Shown here: positions 1 through 7,947 of the stretch, one piece after another | Layout of the letters: every line of letters starts with the position of its first letter | Position numbering within the stretch: position 1 is the first letter of the stretch | Assembly (NCBI RefSeq): GCF_029537395.1 | Contig: NZ_CP120677.1 | Span: forward strand, 2,194,566 to 2,258,565 | Origin: Tissierella sp. Yu-01 | GTDB lineage: Bacteria > Bacillota > Clostridia > Tissierellales > Tissierellaceae | Direction of reading: 5' to 3' | Length of the DNA stretch: 64,000 nucleotides | Position numbers and translations under genes: made by a program | The notes under the pieces: generated by a model | The model's input: only the letters and a program-made list of their open reading frames with translations | Told to the model about the DNA's origin: nothing | Database searches by the model: none

Positions 1-227
1 CCCTTAGCAACTTCGTTCACGGTTCCGTCACCACCAACAGCAACTATAGTAGTGAACTTCTCAACATTTTCTTCAGCAATTTTAGTAGCATCTCTTGGAC
101 CTTGTGTCATTATTATTTTATAATTTATACTATTTTCTTTCATCCTTTTTTCAATTAAGGGTAATACCCCTAGTGTCTTTCCTCCACCTGCTACGGGGTT
201 TACTATAAATAGTACTTTTCTTATCAT
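1..227 (-). CDS. Diacylglycerol/YegS-type lipid kinase, N-terminal part only
   Basis: The gene runs off the left edge, so only about the first 75 residues are visible. They contain the lipid-kinase opening VNPVAGGGK (residues 8-16) and the nucleotide-binding motif VGGDGTVNE near residue 64. Both are hallmarks of the DAGK catalytic domain found in YegS/DgkB/BmrU proteins, which phosphorylate diacylglycerol or related lipids at the inner membrane face. The ATG at 227-225 has a perfect AGGAGG site at 231-239. It overlaps the TGA of the upstream DUF4446 gene by 4 bp, so the two are translationally coupled. The substrate cannot be decided without the C-terminal half. Confidence 0.85.
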   Translation of the reverse strand, partial: MIRKVLFIVNPVAGGGKTLGVLPLIEKRMKENSINYKIIMTQGPRDATKIAEENVEKFTTIVAVGGDGTVNEVAK

Positions 228-757
228 TGAGGCCTCCTAATATTACTGAACTCAATATTCTCACCCTTAATAGCCCTTTCTATGGCTATTAACTCCTCTG
301 CAGAAAGGGGAATATTGCTTTGTCCATCTTTTAAAGGTTTTGCATAACTGACAGAATTATCCCTACCATAAATGCTAGTAAGTACAAAACCATTTTTAAA
401 ATTATCTAATAGAGCAATAGAGAAGCTTAATTCACTACCCATGTCGTTAAATGCATTGTATCTGTTAAAACCTACCTTTTGGATTGCAAATGTAAGCCTA
501 GTCTCTAAGTTTGTTAAATCCTTTTGGAACAATTCTATATCTCTTTGGATATCTCTTATATCTTTATTAGTTTGAATAAACAATTCTTCTACATTTATGC
601 CATCTATTCCTCTTACAAAAGCATTGTACTTTTCCTTTGATTGTTTGATCCTTATCCTTAGGATAATAGAACTTATTAATAGTATAAAAAGGCAAATAGC
701 CATTACCATAATTATTTCAATATTATAAGCTGCAATAAAATCCCTTATCAATTTCAT
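224..757 (-). CDS. DUF4446 family membrane protein
   Basis: 177-residue protein with one N-terminal membrane segment (about residues 12-33), a short coiled-coil-like stretch (about 40-90), then a compact domain with FKNGFVLTSIYGRDNSVSY typical of DUF4446. Function is unknown in the family. It is usually found near parA/parB at the origin of clostridia, as here. I chose the internal ATG at 757-755 because AAGGGAG lies about 10 nt upstream; the longer frame to 814 has no ribosome site and overlaps the upstream gene. It is co-directional with the cysteine-desulfurase-like gene upstream (17-nt gap) and overlaps the lipid kinase downstream by 4 bp. Confidence 0.8.
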   Translation of the reverse strand: MKLIRDFIAAYNIEIIMVMAICLFILLISSIILRIRIKQSKEKYNAFVRGIDGINVEELFIQTNKDIRDIQRDIELFQKDLTNLETRLTFAIQKVGFNRYNAFNDMGSELSFSIALLDNFKNGFVLTSIYGRDNSVSYAKPLKDGQSNIPLSAEELIAIERAIKGENIEFSNIRRPQ

Positions 758-774
758 ATAAATAGTGCTCCCTT

Positions 775-1917
775 CTAGACTTCTCTTGCAATGTCCTTTA
801 ATGCTTTTATACAATAGTCTATTTCTTCATGTGTATTAAACAGTCCAAAACTAAATCTTACTGCACCTTGATCTAATGTATTTAGAGTTTCATGAGCTAA
901 AGGAGCACAATGAAGCCCAGGCCTTACAGCTATATCATATTCTTGATCTAAGATATATGAAACCTCTGAAGAATCTGCATCCTTAATATTTATTGATACT
1001 ACTGCACCCTGCTCTTTAACATCTAATGGTCCATATAAGCTAATTCCATCTATACTTTTTGCTTCTTCTATAAAATGTTTAGTCAAGCTTTCTTCATGTT
1101 CTCTTATATTATCGAGACCTCTATCTAATATATACTTAATACCTGCACCTAGACCAACTATTCCGGGTGCATTTGAGGTTCCACTTTCAAATTTATCTGG
1201 GAATATATCTGGTTGCTCTAAAGAATGCGAAGAACTACCTGTTCCTCCTTGAATATAGCTTTCTAATTCTAAACCATCTCTTATACAAATTGCCCCTGTT
1301 CCTTGAGGTCCAAGTAAACCCTTATGTCCAGGGAAAGCCAACAGGTCAATATTCATCTTTTGAACATCAATATCATATATACCAGCAGATTGTGATGCAT
1401 CCACCATGAATACAATTCCATGTTCTTTCGATATCTGTCCTATTTCCACTATGGGCATAATAGTACCCGTCAAGTTAGATACATGAGTACAAACTATTAA
1501 CTTTGTATTCTTTTTAATGCTATTTTCTATATCTTTGGGATTAATTCTACCTTTTCCATCTGCTTTAACTATAGTGGATTCTATTCCATATCTTTCAAGA
1601 AATTTTATAGGCCTAAGGACTGAATTATGCTCCATTGATGTTGTTATAACGTGGTCCCCAGTCTTCAATATTCCTTTAATTCCTATATTTAAACTCTCAG
1701 TAGCATTAAATGTCAAAACTATATTCATAGGATTTTTTATATTAAATAGTTTACAAATTAACTCCCTTGTTTCGTATATACCTCTGCTAGCCTTTAATGC
1801 CATTTTATGTCCAGATCTTCCTGGATTGGCACCATATTCCCTCATAGCTGTCATTATTGATGTGTACACACTCTCTGGTTTGGGATATGAGGTAGCAGCA
1901 TTATCAAAATAAATCAT
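775..1917 (-). CDS. Cysteine desulfurase family protein (class V aminotransferase)
   Basis: 380-residue PLP enzyme of the class V aminotransferase fold. The N-terminus FDNAATSYPKP, the His of SMEHNSV (about residue 97), the PLP lysine in FPGHKG (K199) and the sulfur-accepting cysteine in RPGLHCAPLAH (C337) are all present, so it should mobilise sulfur (or selenium) from cysteine/selenocysteine. The short form resembles the EF2568-like branch (TIGR01977), often linked with selenium metabolism rather than with IscU. This fits the yedF/DUF3343 genes at 42 kb and the selenoprotein at 34 kb, but the link is inference. The ATG at 1917 follows AGGAGAG. It sits 21 nt after adenine deaminase in the same direction. 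Confidence 0.87.
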   Translation of the reverse strand: MIYFDNAATSYPKPESVYTSIMTAMREYGANPGRSGHKMALKASRGIYETRELICKLFNIKNPMNIVLTFNATESLNIGIKGILKTGDHVITTSMEHNSVLRPIKFLERYGIESTIVKADGKGRINPKDIENSIKKNTKLIVCTHVSNLTGTIMPIVEIGQISKEHGIVFMVDASQSAGIYDIDVQKMNIDLLAFPGHKGLLGPQGTGAICIRDGLELESYIQGGTGSSSHSLEQPDIFPDKFESGTSNAPGIVGLGAGIKYILDRGLDNIREHEESLTKHFIEEAKSIDGISLYGPLDVKEQGAVVSINIKDADSSEVSYILDQEYDIAVRPGLHCAPLAHETLNTLDQGAVRFSFGLFNTHEEIDYCIKALKDIAREV

Positions 1918-1938
1918 CTATATCTCTCCTCATAGTTA

Positions 1939-3666
1939 TTATGCATTACTTAAGCTTATATCTACAAATTTAAATTCTTCTACGTTAAATAATCCCATAT
2001 CAGTCAACTTAAGTTTTGGGATTACTGGCAAACCCATAAATGACAAAGTCATAAAAGGATCTATATCTTTATTAACTCCCAACTTATTATAGGATAAATC
2101 TATCATTTCTTTTAAAATTATATTTATCTCTTCAATTGGCTTTGTTGTCATTATTCCACCAACTTCTAATGGTAAACTCCTCAACACTTCACCATTAGAT
2201 ACTAATGTTATTCCGCCACCTATTTTAACTAATTCATTTATAGCGAGTAATATGTCCTCATCATTATCTCCTACAACAATGATATTATGAGAATCATGGG
2301 CAATAGTAGAACCAATTGCACCGTTCTTTAGATTCATGTTTTCTATTAAGCCTAATCCTACATTCCCTGTCATCTTATGTCTTTCAACTACAACCAGCTT
2401 TAATATGTCATCATTTGAATACTCAAAACATCCATTATTAACATTAATTTGCCTATTGGAAATATCAGTAACTAAGCTATCTGGTAAAACTTTTATTACA
2501 TTAGCTCTGTTAGAAGTCATAGGTATCCTTAATTTGTCTATATCAAAATCCTTTATTACCACACTATCTTTCATATGATCTGGTAAAAAAACATCACTAT
2601 TGAATAGAGGTTTATTGTCTTCGGCCACTAATTTCCCTTTCTTATAAACACTTATTATGTTAAAGTCTTCTAAATTATCAATAACAACTAGATCAGCATC
2701 ATAACCTGGAGCAATTGCCCCTTTATTTTTTAAATTATAGCAAATTGCTGGATTTAGTGCTGCTATGGTTATTGCATCTATAGGATCAATTCCAGCCTCA
2801 ATGGCAAGTTTAATATTATAATCTATGCTGCCTTCATTTATTAAATCCTCTGGATGTTTATCATCAGTACAGAATAATATTCTACTTAAATTTTCTCTAT
2901 TTACAGCTCCAATTAACTTTCTTAAATCCCTAGTAGCAGAACCTTCCCTTATTAGAATGTACATACCAAGTCTTAGCCTTTCAATCATTTCTTCTGGTGT
3001 AGTACATTCATGCTCTGTTTTTACTCCAGCTGCTACATATGCATTTAATTCTCTATCTTTTATCATTGGACCATGCCCATCAATAATTGTATTATTACCA
3101 ACTAAAAGTTTGTCGATGACTTTGTCTGAATAATTAATAACCCCAACATAATCCATCATCTCTCCAAGGCCTATGACATTCTTACCATCAATAAGTTCCT
3201 CCATCACATCAGCATCTAATACTGCGCCTGAATTTTCAAATGGTGTTGCAGGAACACAGCTTGGAAATACAAAGTATGCATCTAAAGGACTATTCTTACT
3301 TTCTTCTATCATATATTTTATGCCATCAATGCCTTTTACGTTAGCTATTTCATGGGGGTCAGTTACTACAGAAGTTACTCCTCTTGGCATTACGGCTCTA
3401 GCAAATTGACTTGGAGTAGACATAGATGACTCTATATGAACATGACTATCAATAAACCCAGGTGATAAATACTTTCCATTTAAGTCAATTTCCTCAATTC
3501 CAGAATAATCACCAATTCCAACTATCTTACCATTATCTATAGCGACATTTGTTTTTATGATTTCTTTTGTAAATACATTAATAAGGTTTGCATTCTTAAA
3601 AACTAATTCAGGCTTTTCTTCACCTTTAGCTTTTTTAATTAAATTCTTAAGATCTTCCTTTTTCAA
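1939..3666 (-). CDS. ade: Adenine deaminase
   Basis: 575 residues, the normal length for Ade. It converts adenine to hypoxanthine and ammonia. The amidohydrolase core shows the metal site SHVHIESSM (about residues 74-82), the TDPHEIANV motif (about 102-110), a conserved IDGHGPM segment and FCTDDKHPEDL (about 265-275). The C-terminal domain carries AHDSHNIIVVGDN. Translation probably starts at TTG 3666-3664, preceded by GGGGGAG. It is separated from fchA by a strong terminator and reads into the cysteine-desulfurase gene. No purine-riboswitch-like leader is visible. With fchA and the PNP at 49 kb it fits purine salvage or fermentation. Confidence 0.95.
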   Translation of the reverse strand: MKKEDLKNLIKKAKGEEKPELVFKNANLINVFTKEIIKTNVAIDNGKIVGIGDYSGIEEIDLNGKYLSPGFIDSHVHIESSMSTPSQFARAVMPRGVTSVVTDPHEIANVKGIDGIKYMIEESKNSPLDAYFVFPSCVPATPFENSGAVLDADVMEELIDGKNVIGLGEMMDYVGVINYSDKVIDKLLVGNNTIIDGHGPMIKDRELNAYVAAGVKTEHECTTPEEMIERLRLGMYILIREGSATRDLRKLIGAVNRENLSRILFCTDDKHPEDLINEGSIDYNIKLAIEAGIDPIDAITIAALNPAICYNLKNKGAIAPGYDADLVVIDNLEDFNIISVYKKGKLVAEDNKPLFNSDVFLPDHMKDSVVIKDFDIDKLRIPMTSNRANVIKVLPDSLVTDISNRQINVNNGCFEYSNDDILKLVVVERHKMTGNVGLGLIENMNLKNGAIGSTIAHDSHNIIVVGDNDEDILLAINELVKIGGGITLVSNGEVLRSLPLEVGGIMTTKPIEEINIILKEMIDLSYNKLGVNKDIDPFMTLSFMGLPVIPKLKLTDMGLFNVEEFKFVDISLSNA

Positions 3667-3730
3667 AAAATCACTCCCCCACTATACTTGGTAAATACTC
3701 TTAAAAATATAATACAACATTCTTGAAGAT

Positions 3731-3764
3731 AAATAAAGAAAAAGAGAAGGAATTCCTTCTCTCT
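3731..3764 (-). terminator. Rho-independent terminator after fchA
   Basis: An 8-bp perfect stem AGAGAAGG/CCTTCTCT with an AATT loop lies at 3743-3762. On the minus strand it is followed by a T-rich tract (complement of 3731-3742). It overlaps the fchA stop codon and separates fchA from ade. Confidence 0.8.
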
Positions 3765-4401
3765 AACCTAATCTTTCATATACAACTTTTAGTAATTCTT
3801 CTTTTGTTGCCTTTCCTTTAGTTAAAAGTGTATTTACAGTATCTTCAATTTCTTTTCTGAATGTTTCATCCTTAATACTCTTCAAATTAATTGTTACATT
3901 AAATAGTGCACCCTCAAGTCCAGAGTATGCTAATAGAGTTCCTACACCTACATCTGTGATTGCATTTACATTACCATGTGTCGCAAATACTTCTTGTAAC
4001 TCTAGTAAATTAAGACATTCTTTTGCACATCTCAACGGAACTTCCAATGCTTCTTTATAACCTTCTTGTATTGCTTGTGATCTAGCTTTCTTTTCTTCAT
4101 CTGTGTTCTTTGGTAATTTAAAAGCTTTCATAACACCATCAAATGCAGTTGAGTCCTCATCAATTATTTTAACAAGCTTCTCTACTGAGTTCTCAATCTC
4201 CTTAAAGTTAGCTTCCATCTTCTCCTTAACATTTTCAGGAACTTGGTCATAGACCTTATTACCTATAGTAAGATTACCCACCATGTTTGTTAGTGCGCCA
4301 CCAATTCCTCCTACCAAGGCAGATACACTACCTCCTCCTGGAGTTGGATTGCTACTCTTAACTTCATCAATAAACTCAATTAAATTCTTTTCTACTAACA
4401 T
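3763..4401 (-). CDS. fchA: Cyclodeaminase/cyclohydrolase family protein (FchA-like)
   Basis: 212 residues, all of it the FTCD_C fold. The N-terminal motif NPTPGGGSVSALVGGIGGAL (about residues 18-37) is the folate-binding signature of formimino-THF cyclodeaminase and clostridial methenyl-THF cyclohydrolase (FchA). These act on formimino- or methenyl-tetrahydrofolate in one-carbon flow from glycine, histidine or purine breakdown. The neighbouring adenine deaminase favours a purine/formiminoglycine route, but the sequence alone cannot separate cyclodeaminase from cyclohydrolase activity. The ATG at 4401 has a GGAGGTG site. It is 49 nt downstream of the PhzF gene and ends in its own terminator. 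Confidence 0.87.
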   Translation of the reverse strand: MLVEKNLIEFIDEVKSSNPTPGGGSVSALVGGIGGALTNMVGNLTIGNKVYDQVPENVKEKMEANFKEIENSVEKLVKIIDEDSTAFDGVMKAFKLPKNTDEEKKARSQAIQEGYKEALEVPLRCAKECLNLLELQEVFATHGNVNAITDVGVGTLLAYSGLEGALFNVTINLKSIKDETFRKEIEDTVNTLLTKGKATKEELLKVVYERLG

Positions 4402-4450
4402 ATTACACCTCCATAATTATTAGATATATTTAATTAATTTAATAAACTAG

Positions 4451-5347
4451 TTAATATTTTAGAATCCCTTCCATAACTATATTAGCATTTCCCCCTACTT
4501 TAACCTTGTAATCATCTCCATCCTCTTCTATAAAGCAGTATATCTTACTTGGTCTTTTAAGTGAATCACCTTGTAAGGATGTTATCATATTTGAAGATAT
4601 CAAATCATTTTTCTTTAAATAATATATTAAAGCACCACTTGCAGTGCCAGTTGCAGGTTCCTCATCTATTCCAACAAGTGGTGCAAAGTTTCTAGCATAA
4701 ACAACGTCTGAATTCCTTTTTGGTAAATTGAAAACATGCACCCTAGTTATATTTAACTTCCTACATGCAGCAGAAAGAGAACAAAAATCTACATTAATAT
4801 TGTCTAATTTATATTTTTCCCTAATCGGTATAATTAAATCCTGTAATCCTGTCGAAATTATTTCTGGTGCATAAAACTCATCATTTATTCCAATATGTTC
4901 ATCTCTTAAATTCATTATATCTAAAATATCATCGATATTCATATCTAATCCACAGGACTTAATTTGGTTTTGTTGCATTAAAATATATTCAACCTGACCA
5001 TTTTTATAATGTAGCTCAACCGGTAATTTACCTACATTAGTAACTAAAGTTGCTATCTTTGTACCATTATATATAGGTTTTATATAACCTTTATTAGCCA
5101 TGGTATAAAAAGTTGCTATGGTTGCATGACCACACAAATCAATCTCACAAACTGGAGTAAAAAACTTAACTCTAAAAATATCATCATCTAGTTGATGAAC
5201 AAATGCAGTTTCAGATACATTCATTTCATTTGCAATCTTTTGCATATCTTGTTCCTTTATTCTTTTGGCATTTGGAACTACTATTGCTGGATTCCCTCCA
5301 AAAGGTTTTGAACTAAAAGCATCAACTTGAAAAATATTAACTTCCAC
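4451..5347 (-). CDS. PhzF family isomerase/epimerase-like protein
   Basis: 298 residues with the full PhzF/diaminopimelate-epimerase-like two-lobe fold: N-terminal VDAFSSKPFGGNPAIVV (about 8-24), the catalytic glutamate region NEMNVSETAFV (E46 area), CELDL-type segment CEIDLCGHATIATF (about 68-81), and GIDEEPATGTASGAL in the C-terminal lobe. Most PhzF homologues have no known substrate; phenazine genes are absent here, so no pathway is assigned. Start is GTG at 5347-5345 with GGGAGG upstream; the nearby ATG at 5349-5347 is out of frame. It lies between parB (a 45-nt gap holding a parS site) and fchA on the same strand. Confidence 0.88.
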   Translation of the reverse strand: MEVNIFQVDAFSSKPFGGNPAIVVPNAKRIKEQDMQKIANEMNVSETAFVHQLDDDIFRVKFFTPVCEIDLCGHATIATFYTMANKGYIKPIYNGTKIATLVTNVGKLPVELHYKNGQVEYILMQQNQIKSCGLDMNIDDILDIMNLRDEHIGINDEFYAPEIISTGLQDLIIPIREKYKLDNINVDFCSLSAACRKLNITRVHVFNLPKRNSDVVYARNFAPLVGIDEEPATGTASGALIYYLKKNDLISSNMITSLQGDSLKRPSKIYCFIEEDGDDYKVKVGGNANIVMEGILKY

Positions 5348-5376
5348 ATTAAAGGCCTCCCCTCTAGAATTTCAGA

Positions 5377-5392
5377 TGTTCCACATGGAACA
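5377..5392. other. parS centromere site (near-perfect palindrome)
   Basis: TGTTCCACATGGAACA, a fully self-complementary 16-mer abutting the parB stop codon. It differs from the canonical parS TGTTTCACGTGAAACA by a symmetric pair and a CA/TG centre. With the copy at 7913-7928 it brackets the parB-parA block. Confidence 0.8.
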
Positions 5393-6268
5393 TTATCTTG
5401 TAAGCAAGTCAATGAGCCTTTCTAAGTCATCTTCTCCATAATATTCTATTTCAATCTTCCCTTTTTTATTTCCAATTAATAGATTAACTTTGGTGCCTAA
5501 AGACCTCATCAGATTATCTTCTAAGTCTATAAGATATGGATCTTTATTGCTTTTTCTTTTCGTTTTGATTTTAGATTTTTTCTTTGTCTTCTTCACTTCA
5601 GCTTCAGTATCTCTTACATTTAGGTTTAAATTGATTATTCTTTCAGCAGTATCCAATTGTTCATCACTATCTTTTATACCAAGAAGAACCTTCCCATGAC
5701 CACTGGTTAATTTACCATCTTTAATATATTCAACTACCTTTTCGTCCAGGTTTAAAAGTCTCATACTATTAGATACATAAGCTCTACTTTTACCTACTGC
5801 CTGTCCTAGTTCCTCATGAGTTAGACTATAATCATCCATTAACTTTTTATAAGCTATGGCTTCTTCGATTGGATTTAAGTTTTCTCTTTGTACATTTTCG
5901 ATTAAAGAAATTTTCGCAGCTTCCTCTTCATCGAAACTTCTTATTATAGCAGGTATCTCTTTTAAACCAGCACTTTTAGAAGCTCTCCATCGTCTTTCAC
6001 CAGCAACAATTTGATAACTTTCATCAACTTTTCTTACTATTATAGGTTGTATTACACCATTTTCCTTAATAGATTCCGCCAGCTCTTTTAGTGCATTATC
6101 ATCAAAATATTGCCTTGGCTGATCTTCTTTTGGAGTTATTAAATCTATATTTAGTTTCTCAATTATAACATCAGGATTTTCATTACTAAGTAGTGTATCT
6201 ACAGCTGCTTTATCGGCAATAAGTGCAGATAAACCTTTACCTAACCCTCTTTTCTTAGTGCTACTCAT
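5393..6268 (-). CDS. parB: Chromosome-partitioning protein ParB (Spo0J)
   Basis: 291 residues. It begins with the ParB leader KKRGLGKGLSALI (about residues 5-17). The CTPase/ParB N-domain has DQPRQYFDD, NGVIQPIIVR and the nucleotide motif GERRWRASK (about 92-100) with LIENVQREN. A helix-turn-helix follows (LTHEELGQAVGKSRAYVSN, about 150-168), then a Lys-rich linker and a C-terminal dimerisation domain. It loads at parS, spreads, and with ParA segregates the origin. I prefer the ATG at 6268 (AAAGGA 9 nt upstream) to the TTG three codons earlier. It follows parA by 32 nt, so it is co-transcribed. Confidence 0.94.
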   Translation of the reverse strand: MSSTKKRGLGKGLSALIADKAAVDTLLSNENPDVIIEKLNIDLITPKEDQPRQYFDDNALKELAESIKENGVIQPIIVRKVDESYQIVAGERRWRASKSAGLKEIPAIIRSFDEEEAAKISLIENVQRENLNPIEEAIAYKKLMDDYSLTHEELGQAVGKSRAYVSNSMRLLNLDEKVVEYIKDGKLTSGHGKVLLGIKDSDEQLDTAERIINLNLNVRDTEAEVKKTKKKSKIKTKRKSNKDPYLIDLEDNLMRSLGTKVNLLIGNKKGKIEIEYYGEDDLERLIDLLTR

Positions 6269-6300
6269 TCTAATCAATCCTTTCTAAGCAACAACATTTC

Positions 6301-7065
6301 TTAGTCCTGTAAATCTAGGAATTCTTCAGCTAATTCCATATATGCTTCTGCGCCCTTAGATTTATCATCATAATCAATAATTGAAAGTCCATATGATGGA
6401 GCTTCAGCCAATCTAACATTCCTAGGAATAATATTTACATATACTTTACCCTTGAAGAAATTTTTCACCTCATCTACTACTTGAATAGATAAATTTGTCC
6501 TCCCATCAAACATACTGAGCACTACACCTTCAATTTCAAGATTTGGATTATGATTCTTCCTCACTAATTCAATGGTCTCGAACAGTTGACTTACACCTTC
6601 TAATGCGTAATATTCACATTGAATAGGAATGATAACACTATCAGCAGCAATAAGACCCAGTACACTTAAAATACCTAAGGATGGTGGACAATCAATTAAA
6701 ATAAAGTCATAATTATCCCTTATACTATTGAGACTATCTCTTAGATTTCTCTCCCAATTGTCCGTACGAGCGAACTCTATCTCCAATCCAGCAAGCTGAT
6801 TATTAGATGGGAGTATGTCCACATTCTCAGCTGATGTATTATATATACCTTTTTCTATAGGGAGATTAGATGCTAGAATGTCGTAGATCATTACTTCAAC
6901 CTCATTCTTTTCAATTCCTAATCCACTAGTAGAATTTCCTTGTGGGTCAATATCTACCAATAGAACCTTTTTGTTCAACTTCCCTAACCCTGCTGATAGA
7001 TTTATAGTTGTGGTTGTCTTACCGACACCACCTTTTTGATTAAAAACCGCTATAACCTTTCCCAC
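6301..7065 (-). CDS. parA: Chromosome-partitioning ATPase ParA (Soj)
   Basis: 254 residues, the usual length for chromosomal Soj. The deviant Walker A KGGVGKTTT (residues 11-19) with its signature lysine, the Walker A' region LLVDIDPQGN (about 35-44) and the Walker B FILIDCPPSLG (about 120-130) are intact. It is a DNA-binding ATPase that drives origin segregation with ParB and in Bacillus also modulates DnaA. Start is GTG at 7065-7063 with GAGGTG upstream. It is the first gene after the repeat-filled gap 7066-7947, so its promoter is probably within or just beside that repeat region. Confidence 0.95.
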   Translation of the reverse strand: MGKVIAVFNQKGGVGKTTTTINLSAGLGKLNKKVLLVDIDPQGNSTSGLGIEKNEVEVMIYDILASNLPIEKGIYNTSAENVDILPSNNQLAGLEIEFARTDNWERNLRDSLNSIRDNYDFILIDCPPSLGILSVLGLIAADSVIIPIQCEYYALEGVSQLFETIELVRKNHNPNLEIEGVVLSMFDGRTNLSIQVVDEVKNFFKGKVYVNIIPRNVRLAEAPSYGLSIIDYDDKSKGAEAYMELAEEFLDLQD

Positions 7066-7184
7066 TAAAACACCTCTATCTTTTTCTATTAAACAATTGA
7101 AGTAATCTAATAAAAGTCTTATTTTAACTAATCATATATAAGTTTGATGCTATCAAAAAAGTCTCCTTATTAAGATCTCTTTAC

Positions 7185-7278
7185 TCTGTCATCCCAAACA
7201 TAGTCGAGAAATTCTTTATTTTCAATACCTCAAAAGAGGAGATTTCTCCATTACGCTATCGCTTTAGTCGAAATGACA
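7185..7278. repeat. Palindromic dispersed repeat (TGTCAT-bounded)
   Basis: The segment begins CTGTCATCCC and ends CGAAATGACATAA, so its ends are inverted repeats (TGTCAT/ATGACA). The interior also pairs loosely (GAGATTTCTC region). The style matches interspersed 'TCATTCTGAG...GAAGAATCTC' elements of clostridial genomes. Related sequence is visible at 49826-49916 and as a fragment in the 16S-23S spacer at 28631-28664. It holds no ORF. Confidence 0.55.
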
Positions 7279-7334
7279 TAATTCAGATATCAAATACTTA
7301 TAATACTACAAAATATAAATTTGAATTTAATAAA

Positions 7335-7695
7335 AATTGCGTAGCAATTTCATTACACCACTGTAACGAGGCTATTAACATAAATATATTGTTGTTTACA
7401 GTTCGTTTTACAATATATTATTAAAGATAATAGAATTGCCTCGTTTAAGTATAGGCAGTAATTGCGTGGCAATTACTTCACACCACTGCAACGAAGCAAG
7501 TCATTTGATTATAAATTATATATCAAAAATAGATACTTTAATACATAAATTACTTTAAATTTATATTGCTTCGTTTAAGTATCAGAAGAAATTGCGTAGC
7601 AATTTCATCACACCACTGCAACGAGGCTATTAACATAAATATATTGTTGTTTACAGTTCGTTTTACAATATATTATTAAAGGATAATAGAATTGC
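7335..7695. repeat. Array of 60-bp palindromic elements with duplicated spacer
   Basis: Three copies of a 60-bp element occur: the partial 7335-7372, then 7438-7497 and 7568-7627. Each full copy has outer arms GCYTCGTT/AACGARGC, a TAAGTAT segment, an inner hairpin AATTGC-GTR-GCAATT, and the conserved tail CACACCACTGCAACGA. The spacer after copy 1 (7373-7439) and after copy 3 (7628-7695) is the same 67-68 bp, differing by one inserted G. The locus is therefore a tandem duplication of roughly 255 bp. The duplicated spacer also forms a hairpin (AATATATTGT/ACAATATATT). An inverted copy lies at 54270-54325. Confidence 0.8.
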
Positions 7696-7737
7696 TTCAT
7701 TATATATATAATAACAGATATTGTATATAAAACAAAA

Positions 7738-7778
7738 TAAAAAACTTCAATTAAAATGTTTTAATTGAAGTTTTTTAT
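7738..7778. terminator. Bidirectional hairpin terminator
   Basis: A long perfect stem AAAACTTCAATTAAAA / TTTTAATTGAAGTTTT (7741-7774) with a 2-nt loop, flanked by A-run on the left and TTTTTTATT on the right. It is the first terminator downstream of noc on the minus strand. Confidence 0.7.
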
Positions 7779-7912
7779 TACGAATGGGAAATTTCAACTA
7801 TTCTAATTATTAATATAAAACCTTCCACCAATGACTAACAAGAAAAGCTACATCTAACGCTTCTTTAGAAACCTTTATTATATTATTATCTTATAAATAT
7901 CATTATTAAAAA

Positions 7913-7928
7913 TGTTCCACGTGGAACA
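7913..7928. other. parS centromere site (perfect palindrome)
   Basis: TGTTCCACGTGGAACA, a perfect 16-bp palindrome matching the parS core with CACGTG centre and a symmetric T-to-C/A-to-G change from TGTTTCACGTGAAACA. It lies 19 nt beyond the noc stop codon and is the better of the two sites. Confidence 0.85.
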
Positions 7929-7947
7929 TTCTTCTTAAACCAAGCAA

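Noticed and set aside
3667-3762. Purine riboswitch before adenine deaminase
   Set aside because: The 96-nt leader is mostly the fchA terminator and AT-rich sequence; no three-way junction with the conserved purine-aptamer loops is visible.
7335-7695. CRISPR array
   Set aside because: Only three repeats of about 60 bp with spacers of 67-70 bp, two of which are identical, and no cas genes nearby.
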